Assembly: GCA_902613995.1 (NCBI GenBank)
Contig: CACMJG010000006.1
Span: forward strand, 1 to 64,000
DNA from: an uncultured Alphaproteobacteria bacterium
Lineage (GTDB): Bacteria > Pseudomonadota > Alphaproteobacteria > Methylaequorales > Methylaequoraceae
Direction of reading: 5' to 3'
Length of the DNA stretch: 64,000 nucleotides
Shown here: piece by piece, positions 45,894 to 55,948 of the stretch
How the letters are laid out: every line of letters begins with the position of its first letter
Numbering within the stretch: position 1 is the first letter of the stretch
Made by a program: the position numbers and the translations under genes
Notes under the pieces: generated by a model
What the model saw: the letters and a program-made list of their open reading frames with translations, nothing else
The model's database searches: none
Told to the model about the DNA's origin: nothing

Positions 45894-48378
45894 TTCTTAA
45901 TATTTTAATAAAAATTGGGAGTAAAATAAGACTAGTTATCAACGTACTTGATAACGAAATAAATAATAAAAGTCCCATAGAAGATGTTCCATTATGTGAA
46001 GAGAAAAATAATGTGCTAAATGAAAAAATTGTTGTTAAGCCGCTAAATAAAATTGCCAAGGGCGTGTTAGAGGAAAATAATTTTTTAAAATCTCCTAGTT
46101 CATCAAATCGCTTTATAAAATATATTTGATAACTAACACCTAAACTAAAAAGCAAGGGTATCGCAATCATGTTTGCAAAATTAAAGTTTAATTTTAAAAC
46201 AATCATAAAAAAGATTGTTAAAATGAATGCACAAACCAATGAAATTACACAAACTAATACATAATTCATCTTTCTAAAAATTAAAAATAAAAATAAGATT
46301 AAGAAAAAAAGTGAAATTATTAGAGCTTTTTTAAACGAATCAATAACTATTTCTCCTGCATTAAATTGGACTATAGGCATGCCTGTAGCACTTGGAAAAA
46401 AAGACTCTATAGTATTTACAAATTCTTTGAGATCCTCTGGTTTTGATAAGTCTCTACTCGGAAAAATTTCTACACGGTATAAATTGTTATCAGAGATATA
46501 TCTGTTAGTAAAATTTTCAGGTATTTCACTAGACAAATTATCTGGAATAGAACCAAGGTTTAAAACACCTGATATGAGGTCATCAAATTTCTCAAAAAAG
46601 ATTTCTTCAATTTCGAGGTATGAAATTTTATCGCTTTGAAATAATGAAATATTATCTTTTAATTGTTTTGCATTCACAGACACTTGACCAAAATCTCCTT
46701 CAATATATTTGTCAAGCAACAAACTTAATCTTGCTATTTGATCACCCCCTTCTGAAGATTTCTCAAATTTATTATTAGAAAGTAAGAATTTTAGATAATC
46801 CAAATCTTCAGATTTATACTTTTCAAAGATTTTTTCGAAAGAAAAATAACCACTCACGATATCGTTCTGAAAAATTGGATGATCGTATTTGAAACTCTTT
46901 AATTCTTTTTGTGTAAAAATTACGGAAGCAATATAATCTGACGTAGGATTATTTTCAATTAACTCTTTAGCAAGTTTCACAGATTGCAACTCTTGATCTT
47001 TTAAGTTCAAAGCATCTGAATCAAAAGTTATCTTATTTAAATTGAAAGAAGAATAAATAACAACAATAAAAAAAATTATTAATATTTTATTTTTATTGTT
47101 AATTAAAAAATTTTCATAAAGATTCGAATTCAATGCGACGAAATCAATTTTTTTTTTTTTTAAAAAAAGTCCATGTAAACTCGGTAAAAAAAATGTATTT
47201 AAGATTAGTCCAACTAACAAACCGATTGCTGAAATGATACCAAGTTCTGACAAACCAACATAATCAGTTGGGATAAACGACAAAAAACCGACTATAGAAG
47301 GAATTGAAGCTGTAAATAATATTTTCCCAATTGACTCAATAATTTTTGTTTTTTCTTTAATAGTCTCGAGTTTTAAAAAATTCTTTTCTTTAATTCTTGA
47401 GCAAATTTGAATCCCATAATCAACAGAAAGACCTATAAAAAGCACAGCGAATGCCACAGAAATTAGATTTAATGAACCAATTACTAATGTTGTAATACCA
47501 AGTGTGATAACTAAACCCAAAATAATAGTAAAAACTATAGAAAACAATAAATACAAGTCTTTAAATGCTATCCAAAGTAAAATTGCTACCAATACAAAAC
47601 TTAGCAAACCAGAAAATGAGGCACCAGAGGAAACTGACCCAACTTCTTCATAGTCAATTAATAACCCCCCAGTGTAATCTACTTGTATGCTAGGCCTTTG
47701 CTCGGACTTAAAATTAACAAGCAATTCGTAAAAGACTTTAAATGAATTTTTTTCAAGAAATTCTTCAGATAATCCAAAAAGAATAAAAAACTCATTTTTT
47801 TGAGAGGATAAAATATTTGTCCACTCAACTTGTTTTTTTAATAAAAGAGATTCATTAAAAATTTTAAATATATTAGCTAAGTTGTTTTTATCTTCTTTTG
47901 AATCTGATTTTAATGATAATTCTAAAATATTATTTAGACCTTCCAGCTTATTCTCATGATTATTTATTTGAGATAAAAAAGGCTGTGATTCATATATTTT
48001 TTGGATCAAATTATCTTTTTCAATGTCATTCAGAAAAAGAAAAAAATTTTTTTTCAAATTTTTATCTAGATTTGGTGAAAAAATGAAAGACACACCGTCT
48101 GAATCATTCAACTTTTTCACAAACCTTTCACTTGCAAATTTTACTTCATCATAATTTTCACCCTTAATTCTAATTAAAATATTATTGTTAAGAACTTTAA
48201 AAGAATCTTTGAGTTTTTTTTGATTTTTTTTAAAATCTAAACTTTCGTTTATAAGTGAATCCGTTGATGTATTTATTTTAAGATTAGAGATAACTATTAA
48301 AGAAATTAAGGATATAAAAATGAATAAGGAACAAGTTTTTTTTGGATTTGTTAAAGCTATGTTTAATAATTTATTCAT
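45886..48378 (-). CDS. MMPL/RND-family exporter
   Basis: An 830-residue membrane protein in two halves, each with a large periplasmic loop after the first span and five further spans. Typical MMPL features are the second-half region LFSLGVSYQIYFIKRF and the first-half GLSVDYGIQICSRIKE. It has no HAE1-type adaptor beside it. Related alphaproteobacterial proteins include HpnN, which moves hopanoids, but no hopanoid genes are seen here, so the substrate is open. It is divergent from the small gene at 48433 (54 bases). Confidence 0.87.
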   Translation of the reverse strand: MNKLLNIALTNPKKTCSLFIFISLISLIVISNLKINTSTDSLINESLDFKKNQKKLKDSFKVLNNNILIRIKGENYDEVKFASERFVKKLNDSDGVSFIFSPNLDKNLKKNFFLFLNDIEKDNLIQKIYESQPFLSQINNHENKLEGLNNILELSLKSDSKEDKNNLANIFKIFNESLLLKKQVEWTNILSSQKNEFFILFGLSEEFLEKNSFKVFYELLVNFKSEQRPSIQVDYTGGLLIDYEEVGSVSSGASFSGLLSFVLVAILLWIAFKDLYLLFSIVFTIILGLVITLGITTLVIGSLNLISVAFAVLFIGLSVDYGIQICSRIKEKNFLKLETIKEKTKIIESIGKILFTASIPSIVGFLSFIPTDYVGLSELGIISAIGLLVGLILNTFFLPSLHGLFLKKKKIDFVALNSNLYENFLINNKNKILIIFFIVVIYSSFNLNKITFDSDALNLKDQELQSVKLAKELIENNPTSDYIASVIFTQKELKSFKYDHPIFQNDIVSGYFSFEKIFEKYKSEDLDYLKFLLSNNKFEKSSEGGDQIARLSLLLDKYIEGDFGQVSVNAKQLKDNISLFQSDKISYLEIEEIFFEKFDDLISGVLNLGSIPDNLSSEIPENFTNRYISDNNLYRVEIFPSRDLSKPEDLKEFVNTIESFFPSATGMPIVQFNAGEIVIDSFKKALIISLFFLILFLFLIFRKMNYVLVCVISLVCAFILTIFFMIVLKLNFNFANMIAIPLLFSLGVSYQIYFIKRFDELGDFKKLFSSNTPLAILFSGLTTIFSFSTLFFSSHNGTSSMGLLLFISLSSTLITSLILLPIFIKILRIK

Positions 48379-48432
48379 TGTAAATTATCAATTATACTAT
48401 TAATTAATTAAAACAAGTTAACATATTTTTTT

Positions 48433-48627
48433 ATGGATTTTATACTAAATAAAATAGTTCAGAAGGTTTCAGAACGTAAATTCAATAGAACTGAATATAA
48501 AGTTAAGAGATTAAAAACAATTTCTGGAGTAATTCATGCTGTCATAGCAGAAATAAATGACGAAAATTCCGAAATCTTAGTTGCATTATCAGTTTTAGAA
48601 GATAAAAATAAGTTTAAGGTTTTATAA
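48433..48627 (+). CDS. Small hypothetical protein
   Basis: A 64-residue protein with no recognised family. It is basic in the first half (VQKVSERKFNRTEYKVKRLKT) and contains IAEINDENSEILVALSVLED in the second. It lies 16 bases before the SRPBCC gene on the same strand. It has no signal peptide or membrane span. It could be the start of the SRPBCC-propeller operon. Its reality is plausible but less sure because of its length. Confidence 0.5.
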   Translation: MDFILNKIVQKVSERKFNRTEYKVKRLKTISGVIHAVIAEINDENSEILVALSVLEDKNKFKVL

Positions 48628-48643
48628 TTTAAGAGGATTTACT

Positions 48644-49171
48644 ATGTCATATTTGAAAAACTTAACAATTCTTTTTGTTATTCTTTTGCTCTCAACTCCT
48701 TCTAACGGTCATGGTCCTTCTAGGCAAAAAGTTTCAGAATCCATAGAGATTAATGCTTCTTCAGATGAAGTATGGAAAATTGTCAGTGATTTTAATAACT
48801 TTAATTGGAATAAGAGTGTAGAAAAAATAAGTGTAAGCTCAAATGATGTTGGTGCAGAGAGAACCATTTTTTTCAAATCAGGCGAAAGTATTAAACAGAA
48901 ACTTGAAAAAATAGATGAAAGCAAAATGATGGTTAATTGGAGAATAATCGAAACTGACAATAAAGTTTTACCCGTAAACAGTTACTCTGCAAAAATTTTT
49001 GTCAAAGAAAGCGACAATAAAACTAAAGTTATCTATAAGAGTGGGTTTTACAGGGGGTTCATGGGCAACGATCCTCCATCAGAGCTTAATGACGAAAACT
49101 CAAAGAAAAAAGTAAAAATTTTTATTGTTGAAAATCTTAATGGACTCAAAAAAATTATTGAAAAAAATTAA
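48644..49171 (+). CDS. Exported SRPBCC (polyketide-cyclase-like) protein
   Basis: A 175-residue protein with a signal peptide (about residues 1-22) and a START-fold ligand-binding domain: SIEINASSDEVWKIVSDFNNF is the typical beginning, with NWRIIETD and NSYSAKIFVKES further on. SRPBCC proteins bind hydrophobic ligands; no catalytic role can be told. A good ribosome site AGAGGA lies eight bases before ATG. It overlaps the propeller gene by 32 bases from the preferred ATG, so the two are coupled. Confidence 0.8.
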   Translation: MSYLKNLTILFVILLLSTPSNGHGPSRQKVSESIEINASSDEVWKIVSDFNNFNWNKSVEKISVSSNDVGAERTIFFKSGESIKQKLEKIDESKMMVNWRIIETDNKVLPVNSYSAKIFVKESDNKTKVIYKSGFYRGFMGNDPPSELNDENSKKKVKIFIVENLNGLKKIIEKN

Positions 49172-50111
49172 ATTTATTCTTTGTTCATTAATTATTATTT
49201 GTTTCAGCCCCCTGATCCCAAAAGAACTAGCGTTTATTACAAATCAAGAGAGTAATATGCTAGATGTAATTGATTTAGCAATTCAAGAAAAAATAAAAGA
49301 GATTGAGTTAGGGAATAAACCTGCTGCAATATTTATTGATTCAGAATCAAAAAAAATTTTTGTTTCAAATCCTGATAGTAATAATATTTCAGTTTTAGAT
49401 CTATATGATGAATCACATACTTTTATTGAAGCTGGGAACAGTCCACTCGGAATTTCATTTGATAGTTCAAAAAATAACATTTTCGTTTCTAATTGGTATG
49501 ATAACGTTATTTCAGTTATAGATTTTGTGACAAAGAAAAAAAAACATGAAATTAAGGTGGGACAATCACCAGCTGGCATTTATTTTGATAAAAAAAATCA
49601 AAAACTTTATGTTGCAAATAGGGAAAGTAATAATGTTTCGTTAATTGACACAGAAAATTTTGAAGTTTTAAAATCTTTAAATGTAGAGAATTCACCATTT
49701 GGAGTTTATTCAGAAGATTATTTAGACTACATTGTCGTAACAAATGTTCAATCCAGTTCTGTATCAATTATTGACAAAAAGAGTTTTAATTTGCTAAAGA
49801 ATATAAATGTCGGTAAGTGGCCATATTCTGCAGTTCACGATAAAAAAAACAACAATTTATACATCACAAACCAAAGAGATGACAGTATCTCAATAATTAA
49901 CATGGACACAAGAGAAAATGTGAAAACACTGCTTGATGTTTGCGAATATCCTGAGGGCATTGATATAAGTTACACTCAAAATTTAATTGTTGTTGCGTGT
50001 TGGTTTGAAGACAATATTATTTTAATAAATTTAAATGATTTTAGTGTAAAAAAAAAAATAGAAACTTCTGGAGGACCAAGAGCATTTGGAAGATTTATAA
50101 TAAAAAAATAA
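49140..50111 (+). CDS. Exported YncE-like seven-bladed beta-propeller
   Basis: A 323-residue protein (ATG 49140; a TTG at 49125 would add five residues). An N-terminal hydrophobic segment (KFILCSLIIICFSPL) is a signal peptide. Then follow seven repeats of about 42 residues with the YVTN-type pattern, such as KKIFVSNPDSNNISVLDL, NNIFVSNWYDNVISVIDF, QKLYVANRESNNVSLIDT and NNLYITNQRDDSISIINM. Seven blades close a propeller, so it is complete. Function unknown. It is coupled to the SRPBCC gene and runs one base ahead of transketolase. Confidence 0.87.
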   Translation: MDSKKLLKKIKFILCSLIIICFSPLIPKELAFITNQESNMLDVIDLAIQEKIKEIELGNKPAAIFIDSESKKIFVSNPDSNNISVLDLYDESHTFIEAGNSPLGISFDSSKNNIFVSNWYDNVISVIDFVTKKKKHEIKVGQSPAGIYFDKKNQKLYVANRESNNVSLIDTENFEVLKSLNVENSPFGVYSEDYLDYIVVTNVQSSSVSIIDKKSFNLLKNINVGKWPYSAVHDKKNNNLYITNQRDDSISIINMDTRENVKTLLDVCEYPEGIDISYTQNLIVVACWFEDNIILINLNDFSVKKKIETSGGPRAFGRFIIKK

Positions 50112-50112
50112 A

Positions 50113-52077
50113 ATGAATAAACTGGAACAAGAAAAATTACAATATATGTCTAATGCAATTAGAGGTCTTTCTATAGACGCGGTAGAGAGAGCAAATTCTG
50201 GTCATCCTGGAATGCCCCTTGGAATGTCAGATGTAGCCACTGTTTTATTTTCAAAATATCTTAAATTTGATCCTCTTTACCCTGACTGGTTAAACCGAGA
50301 TAGATTTATATTATCCGCTGGTCATGGGTCAATGCTACTTTATGCTCTCTCATATTTAGTTGGTTATAAAGATTGTAGTATTAATCAATTAAAAAATTTT
50401 AGACAACTTGGCAGCAAAACTGCTGGTCATCCTGAGTACGGTTTATTAAAAAGCATTGAAACTACAACTGGTCCACTTGGACAAGGATTAGCTAACGGTG
50501 TTGGTATGGCTCTAGCAGAAAAAATTTTAAATAAAAAATATGGTAAATTAGTTGATCATAAAACTTGGGTGATTGTCGGTGATGGTTGCTTGATGGAAGG
50601 AATTTCACAGGAAGCAATTTCATTTGCAGGACACAAAAAGTTAAATAAATTGATAGTTCTATTTGATGACAATAAAATTTCTATTGATGGATCCACTGAT
50701 ATAACTTGTTCAGATGATCAAGAAAAAAGATTCAAAGCTAGTAATTGGAATACGATGAAAATAAATGGTCACAATTTTAGCGAAATAAATAATGCTTTTA
50801 AACAAGCAACAAGATCTTCCAAACCTACTCTGATTTGCTGCAAAACAGTTATTGGTTATGGTTCCCCAAATAAATCTGGTAAAGAAAGTTCTCATGGAGC
50901 GCCACTTGGAAGTATTGAAGCAAAACTTACAAAGGAAAACCTAAATTTAATAGAAAAAAGTTTTATAGTTCCAGATAAAATTCTAAATAATTGGAGAAGT
51001 CTAAAGACAAAAGGCAAAAAAAATAGAGAAAATTGGGAAATTCGATTAAAACATTCGCACCTTCGAAAAGATCTTCTTAAACAAATGAAGAAAAGAAAAT
51101 TTGAAAGATCCAAGGATGCTCTCTTATTTTTAAAAAATATATCAAAAAATATTAAAAATGAAGCAACTAGAAAATCATCTCAAAATACATTAGAATTTTT
51201 CAATAAGAAGATTGAAAATCTTATTGGTGGTTCTGCTGACCTAACGGGATCAAACCTCACAAAAATTTCTTCATCAAATTTGCATGGAAAAAATATAAAT
51301 TATATCCACTATGGTGTTAGAGAACACTTAATGTCTGGAGCGATGAATGGTTTAGCCGTTCATGGTGGATTTATTCCATATGGAGGAACATTTTTAGTTT
51401 TCTCAGACTACTGTAAAAATTCAATTCGTCTTTCAGCTATGATGAAACAACAAATTATATATGTATTTACACATGATTCAATTGGTCTTGGGGAAGATGG
51501 GCCAACACATCAGCCTATAGAACACTTACCGGGATTGAGGGCAATTCCCAATCTTAATGTGTTTAGACCATGTGATGCAATTGAGACATTTGAAGCTTGG
51601 GAAATAGCACTTAACACTAAAAGCACTCCAACAGTCCTTGCTTTATCGAGGCAGAATCTTCCTTTGCTGAGGAAGAAGTTTAAAAGTAATTTGTCTTTGA
51701 AAGGTGGATACATCTTAAACGAACAAAAAGATAACAAAATTACTTTAATTGCAACCGGTTCTGAAGTTTCTTTAGGGTATGATATTCAAAATTCATTACT
51801 CAAGAAGAAAATTAAATCAAACTTAGTTTCTATTCCATGTTTGGATTTATTTGATGAACAAGATAAAAAATATAAAGAAAAAGTCCTTGGAAACCAAACA
51901 AGAGTTATTCTTGAGGCATCAAGTACCCAAAGCTGGTATAAATTTATGAGAGAAAATGACTTAATTTTTGGAATCGATAAATTTGGCGAATCTGGAAAAG
52001 CAGAGGACTTGTATGATTATTTTGGATTAACAACTGCAAAAGTAACAAATAAAATTATGACAAAACTTAAACTATGA
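50113..52077 (+). CDS. tkt: Transketolase
   Basis: A 654-residue thiamine diphosphate enzyme that moves two-carbon units in the pentose phosphate pathway. Features: SGHPGMPLGMSD, the cofactor site GDGCLMEGISQEA, GVREHLMSGAMNG and DSIGLGEDGPTHQPIEHLPGLRA. Length matches the family. It is followed by pgk with a 4-base overlap, then fba and rpe. Alphaproteobacteria usually have gap between tkt and pgk; it is not here. Confidence 0.97.
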   Translation: MNKLEQEKLQYMSNAIRGLSIDAVERANSGHPGMPLGMSDVATVLFSKYLKFDPLYPDWLNRDRFILSAGHGSMLLYALSYLVGYKDCSINQLKNFRQLGSKTAGHPEYGLLKSIETTTGPLGQGLANGVGMALAEKILNKKYGKLVDHKTWVIVGDGCLMEGISQEAISFAGHKKLNKLIVLFDDNKISIDGSTDITCSDDQEKRFKASNWNTMKINGHNFSEINNAFKQATRSSKPTLICCKTVIGYGSPNKSGKESSHGAPLGSIEAKLTKENLNLIEKSFIVPDKILNNWRSLKTKGKKNRENWEIRLKHSHLRKDLLKQMKKRKFERSKDALLFLKNISKNIKNEATRKSSQNTLEFFNKKIENLIGGSADLTGSNLTKISSSNLHGKNINYIHYGVREHLMSGAMNGLAVHGGFIPYGGTFLVFSDYCKNSIRLSAMMKQQIIYVFTHDSIGLGEDGPTHQPIEHLPGLRAIPNLNVFRPCDAIETFEAWEIALNTKSTPTVLALSRQNLPLLRKKFKSNLSLKGGYILNEQKDNKITLIATGSEVSLGYDIQNSLLKKKIKSNLVSIPCLDLFDEQDKKYKEKVLGNQTRVILEASSTQSWYKFMRENDLIFGIDKFGESGKAEDLYDYFGLTTAKVTNKIMTKLKL

Positions 52078-53267
52078 TTACTCTTAAGAAAAAATTCTCA
52101 GACTCTTATAATTTTGTTTTCAACAAGACGGTTATGATGAGAGTTGACTTAAATGTTCCAATAAACGATGGAAAAATTACTGATTCAACAAGAATATCAA
52201 AAATAGTTCCTACAATTTTAAAACTTCTAGAGCAAAAAGCCAAAATTATTATTGTTACCCACCTTGGAAGACCTAAGGGTGACTGGAATGAAGATTTTTC
52301 TCTAAATATTCTAGTTAAAGAAATTGAATCACTTACTGAAAGAAAGGTCTTTTTTTTTAAAAACAATATTAAAAGTGTTAAAAGGCAAGATATCAACGAT
52401 AAATTTAAAGATAACGATTTAATTTTGCTTGAAAATATTAGGTTTTATCCTGAAGAGGAGAAGAATGAAGAAAAGTTTGTAAAGAAATTATCCTCATTAG
52501 CTGATATTTTTATCAATGAATGTTTTTCTTGCAGTCACAGACCTCATGCGTCTATTTCAGGAATTCCTAAATTCCTTCCGTCTTTTCCTGGAAAACTTCT
52601 TGAAAACGAGATTTCCAACCTAAAAAATCTATTCCTAGTTAAAAATGAAAATGAAGGAGTTGCTGTATTTGGCGGTTCTAAAATTTCAACAAAAATTAAA
52701 CTGATAGAGTTTTATGCGAAGAAATTTTCAAAAGTATTAGTTGGTGGCGCAATGGCTAATACAATTTTATACGCCAAAGGGTTTGATGTTGGTACGTCTT
52801 TGTATGAAAAACGAATGACTCAGTTTTGTGACGATTTAATGAAGGAATTTAGTGAAAAAATTTTATTACCAATTGATGCTATTGTTGTAGACAAAAAATT
52901 TACAACATTACCTGAAGTAAAACTAGTCGAAAAAATTGGTAAAAATGACATGATCGTTGATATTGGTCCACAATCAAGAATGCTTTTTTACAATGAAGTA
53001 TTAAAAACCAACACTTTATTATGGAACGGCCCTCTTGGACTTTTTGAACGACAACCATTTGATGAAGGGACAGAGTACGTACTAGGAGCAGTTAGATCTA
53101 ACAAAAATAAAAATTTCTTTTCTGTTGCTGGTGGAGGTGATACTATATCAATATTGAATAAAGTTAACTGTTTCAATGATTTTTCATTTGTTTCAACAGG
53201 TGGAGGAGCCTTTTTAGAATTTGTACAGGGTGCGTCAATGCCGGGACTTACAAGTTTAAACCATTGA
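52074..53267 (+). CDS. pgk: Phosphoglycerate kinase
   Basis: A 397-residue two-domain kinase that makes ATP from 1,3-bisphosphoglycerate. The N-terminal MRVDLNVPI, FINECFSCSHRPHASISGIP (the family's signature region) and the C-terminal VAGGGDTISILNK and STGGGAFLEFVQG are present. It overlaps tkt by 4 bases and is followed by the aldolase gene after 4 bases. Confidence 0.97.
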   Translation: MITLKKKFSDSYNFVFNKTVMMRVDLNVPINDGKITDSTRISKIVPTILKLLEQKAKIIIVTHLGRPKGDWNEDFSLNILVKEIESLTERKVFFFKNNIKSVKRQDINDKFKDNDLILLENIRFYPEEEKNEEKFVKKLSSLADIFINECFSCSHRPHASISGIPKFLPSFPGKLLENEISNLKNLFLVKNENEGVAVFGGSKISTKIKLIEFYAKKFSKVLVGGAMANTILYAKGFDVGTSLYEKRMTQFCDDLMKEFSEKILLPIDAIVVDKKFTTLPEVKLVEKIGKNDMIVDIGPQSRMLFYNEVLKTNTLLWNGPLGLFERQPFDEGTEYVLGAVRSNKNKNFFSVAGGGDTISILNKVNCFNDFSFVSTGGGAFLEFVQGASMPGLTSLNH

Positions 53268-53271
53268 GTTT

Positions 53272-54297
53272 ATGAACGATAATAATCTATATAAAATAGC
53301 TGTTACTCTTTCTAAACCTCCAAAGGGTATATTAGCCGCTGACGAGAGCACCAACACAATTACAAAAAGGTTTGATAGTATCAACGTTGATTCTTCATTT
53401 GAAAACAGAAGAAAATATAGAGAATTACTTTTTAAAACCGATGATTTAAATAAGTTTATCAGTGGGATTATATTATATGATGAAACAATTCATCAATCGA
53501 CAAGTGAAGGGACCCCATTTAGTGAATTTCTTAAAAATTTAGGAATTTTAGTTGGAATAAAAGTAGATACCGGAGCTTTGCCTTTGACTTTCAACTCTCA
53601 TGAAAAAATTACGGAAGGCCTCGACGGTTTAGCAAAAAGAATTGAAGGATATAAGAAATTAGGAGCAGTTTTTACTAAATGGAGAGCAATCATTGATATC
53701 GATGACAAAAACTCAATTCCATCAGATTATGCTATAGACTTGAATTGTTTTAATTTAGCAAGGTATGCAAAGATCGTACAAGACCATGGTTTAGTTCCAA
53801 TTGTCGAACCTGAAGTATTAATGGATGGGAATCACAACATTCAAAAGTGCTATAATATAACCTCTAAAACACTAAAAAGTCTATTTAATTATCTCAAGTT
53901 CCACGATGTTGATTTAAAGGGTATACTTCTTAAACCCAACATGGTTATTGCAGGAAAAAAGTGCTCTGAACAGGCTTCTGTTGAAGAGGTAGCTTCCCAA
54001 ACTGTTAAATGTTTAAAAGAAAATGTCCCAGACCAAGTTCCAGGTATAGTTTTTTTATCAGGAGGACAGTCAAACGAATTGGCAACACAACATCTTAATC
54101 AAATGAATAAATCCTCTGAAACTTTTTCCTGGAATTTAAGTTTTTCCTACGGCAGAGCTTTGCAACAACAGGCATTAACGTCGTGGCAAGGAAAAGGTGA
54201 AAATGTGAAAACTTCTCAAGATGCACTTTACAAAAGAAGTTATTTGAATTCAAGTGCCACCTTAGGAAAGTATTCAATAGATCTAGAGAACATTTAA
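53272..54297 (+). CDS. Fructose-bisphosphate aldolase, class I
   Basis: A 341-residue class I (Schiff-base) aldolase that interconverts fructose 1,6-bisphosphate and triose phosphates. The opening GILAADESTNTITKRF, the lysine-containing KWRAIIDI, LVPIVEPEVL and the Schiff-base lysine in GILLKPNMVI are seen, with FLSGGQSNELAT near the end. Bacteria use class II enzymes more often, so the class I form may have been acquired, but it is known in marine alphaproteobacteria. It sits between pgk and rpe in one run. Confidence 0.95.
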   Translation: MNDNNLYKIAVTLSKPPKGILAADESTNTITKRFDSINVDSSFENRRKYRELLFKTDDLNKFISGIILYDETIHQSTSEGTPFSEFLKNLGILVGIKVDTGALPLTFNSHEKITEGLDGLAKRIEGYKKLGAVFTKWRAIIDIDDKNSIPSDYAIDLNCFNLARYAKIVQDHGLVPIVEPEVLMDGNHNIQKCYNITSKTLKSLFNYLKFHDVDLKGILLKPNMVIAGKKCSEQASVEEVASQTVKCLKENVPDQVPGIVFLSGGQSNELATQHLNQMNKSSETFSWNLSFSYGRALQQQALTSWQGKGENVKTSQDALYKRSYLNSSATLGKYSIDLENI

Positions 54298-54299
54298 AC

Positions 54300-54950
54300 A
54301 TGAATCAAAGGGTGAAAATTGCACCATCAATTCTTTCAGCTGATTTTTCAAAACTTGGTAAAGAAATATCTGATTTAGACAAAACAAATTGTGATTACAT
54401 ACACATCGATGTTATGGACGGACATTTTGTTCCAAATCTCACCATAGGACCAAATGTTATAAAATCAATCAGACACTTCACTAAAAAAAAATTTGACGTT
54501 CACTTAATGATTGATCCTGTAAAAAAATTTATACCAGAATTTGCAAATGCTGGGTCAGATATAATCACTATTCATCAAGAAATAAATGAAGACGTGATGG
54601 ATACAGTTTTATTAATCAAAAAATTAAATAAAAAAGTGGGTATTTCTATTAAACCAAAAACATCTGCAAAATTACTTGAAAAATACTTAGACCATATAGA
54701 TTTAATATTAGTTATGACTGTTGAACCAGGTTTTGGAGGACAAAGCTTCATGCACAATCAATTACAAAAAATCTCAACTATAAAAAAAATGATAGGAAAC
54801 AGACAAGTTGAACTTGAAGTTGATGGAGGAATTAATCTAGATACAGGTAGAGAAGCAATAAATGCGGGAGCAAATGTTTTAGTTTCAGGGTCTACAATTT
54901 TTAATTCTAAAAAATATAAGAACATTATTGACGACCTCAGGAAATTATGA
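54300..54950 (+). CDS. rpe: Ribulose-phosphate 3-epimerase
   Basis: A 216-residue TIM-barrel enzyme that interconverts ribulose and xylulose 5-phosphate. The start IAPSILSADFSKLGKEI, YIHIDVMDGHFVPNLTIGP, VMTVEPGFGGQSF and VDGGINLDTG are the family motifs with the metal-binding His and Asp residues. It follows the aldolase by 2 bases and overlaps the RND adaptor by 4, so central carbon genes run into efflux genes. Confidence 0.96.
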   Translation: MNQRVKIAPSILSADFSKLGKEISDLDKTNCDYIHIDVMDGHFVPNLTIGPNVIKSIRHFTKKKFDVHLMIDPVKKFIPEFANAGSDIITIHQEINEDVMDTVLLIKKLNKKVGISIKPKTSAKLLEKYLDHIDLILVMTVEPGFGGQSFMHNQLQKISTIKKMIGNRQVELEVDGGINLDTGREAINAGANVLVSGSTIFNSKKYKNIIDDLRKL

Positions 54951-55948
54951 CCTTAAATTTATTTAAACTACTAGCTTTAAGTATGATTCTGTTTGATAAT
55001 GCTATCGCTCAAAATCAAATTGTTGTAGGCGCTCAAGAGCCTAAAGTAGAACAAATATCTGATATTTTAGAACTTCCTGGTTCAGTCTTAGCTAATGAGA
55101 GTGTAAAAATAACAAGCGTCGTGTCTGAAAAAATTAACAAAATATTATTTGATGAAGGTATGTTTGTAAAAAAAAATCAACTATTAATCGAATTATTGGA
55201 TAATGAAGAAAAGGCTATTCTAGATCAAGTAAATGCAGAGTTGAAAGAGGCTAATATAAATTATAACAGAGCACTAAAACTATCTGAAAAAGGAAATATT
55301 TCTCAATCTGCATTAGATAATAGGCTTATGAATAAAAAAAAATTATCAGGAAAAATTAATGAAATAACCGCTCAACTTGAAGATCATAGGATTACAGCAC
55401 CGTTTGATGGAGTTACAGGGATTAGAAACTTTAGTGAAGGATCATTTGTTAAACCAGGTGACATTATTACTGAGTTGCACGATATAAAAACCCTAAAAAT
55501 TCAAGTTTACGTACCTGAAAGTTTTTCTAATAAAATTCAAAAAGGTGATGTTTTCGCACTGGAAAAGAGTAACAATATCCCAAAAAATACTAGTGGGAAA
55601 ATTTATGTAATTGATCCGATAATTGACAAAAATACGAGGTCATTCAAAGTTCTAGGTAAAATTGAAAATCCAGAAAGTAAAATAAAACCTGGAATGATGG
55701 TAAATTTAAAAATTCCTTTAGATGAAAGAAAATCTTATGTCATAAGAGAAAATTCAATTATTAATGAGGATGATATTTCTTATGTTTTTCTTGTGGATAA
55801 GGATAATAAGATAATTAAAAAAAAGGTAGAATTAGGAATTAGAAAAGACGGTATGGTTGAAATTATTGAAGGACTTAATTCCAATGATGTTGTTGTTTTC
55901 GAAGGAATAAATAAAATACAAGAAGGATCCTTGGTGACAGTAAAATGA
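54947..55948 (+). CDS. RND efflux periplasmic adaptor (HlyD/MexE type)
   Basis: A 333-residue membrane fusion protein that links an inner-membrane pump to a TolC-type channel. A signal peptide (about residues 1-21) is followed by a barrel-sandwich half (PGSVLANESVKI, KKNQLLIELLDNEEKA), a helical hairpin, the second lipoyl half with ITAPFDGVTGIRNFSEGSFV and the beta-barrel/membrane-proximal part. The stop overlaps the pump gene by 4 bases. Partners: the pump below, and perhaps tolC at 29.8 kb. Confidence 0.93.
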   Translation: MTLNLFKLLALSMILFDNAIAQNQIVVGAQEPKVEQISDILELPGSVLANESVKITSVVSEKINKILFDEGMFVKKNQLLIELLDNEEKAILDQVNAELKEANINYNRALKLSEKGNISQSALDNRLMNKKKLSGKINEITAQLEDHRITAPFDGVTGIRNFSEGSFVKPGDIITELHDIKTLKIQVYVPESFSNKIQKGDVFALEKSNNIPKNTSGKIYVIDPIIDKNTRSFKVLGKIENPESKIKPGMMVNLKIPLDERKSYVIRENSIINEDDISYVFLVDKDNKIIKKKVELGIRKDGMVEIIEGLNSNDVVVFEGINKIQEGSLVTVK

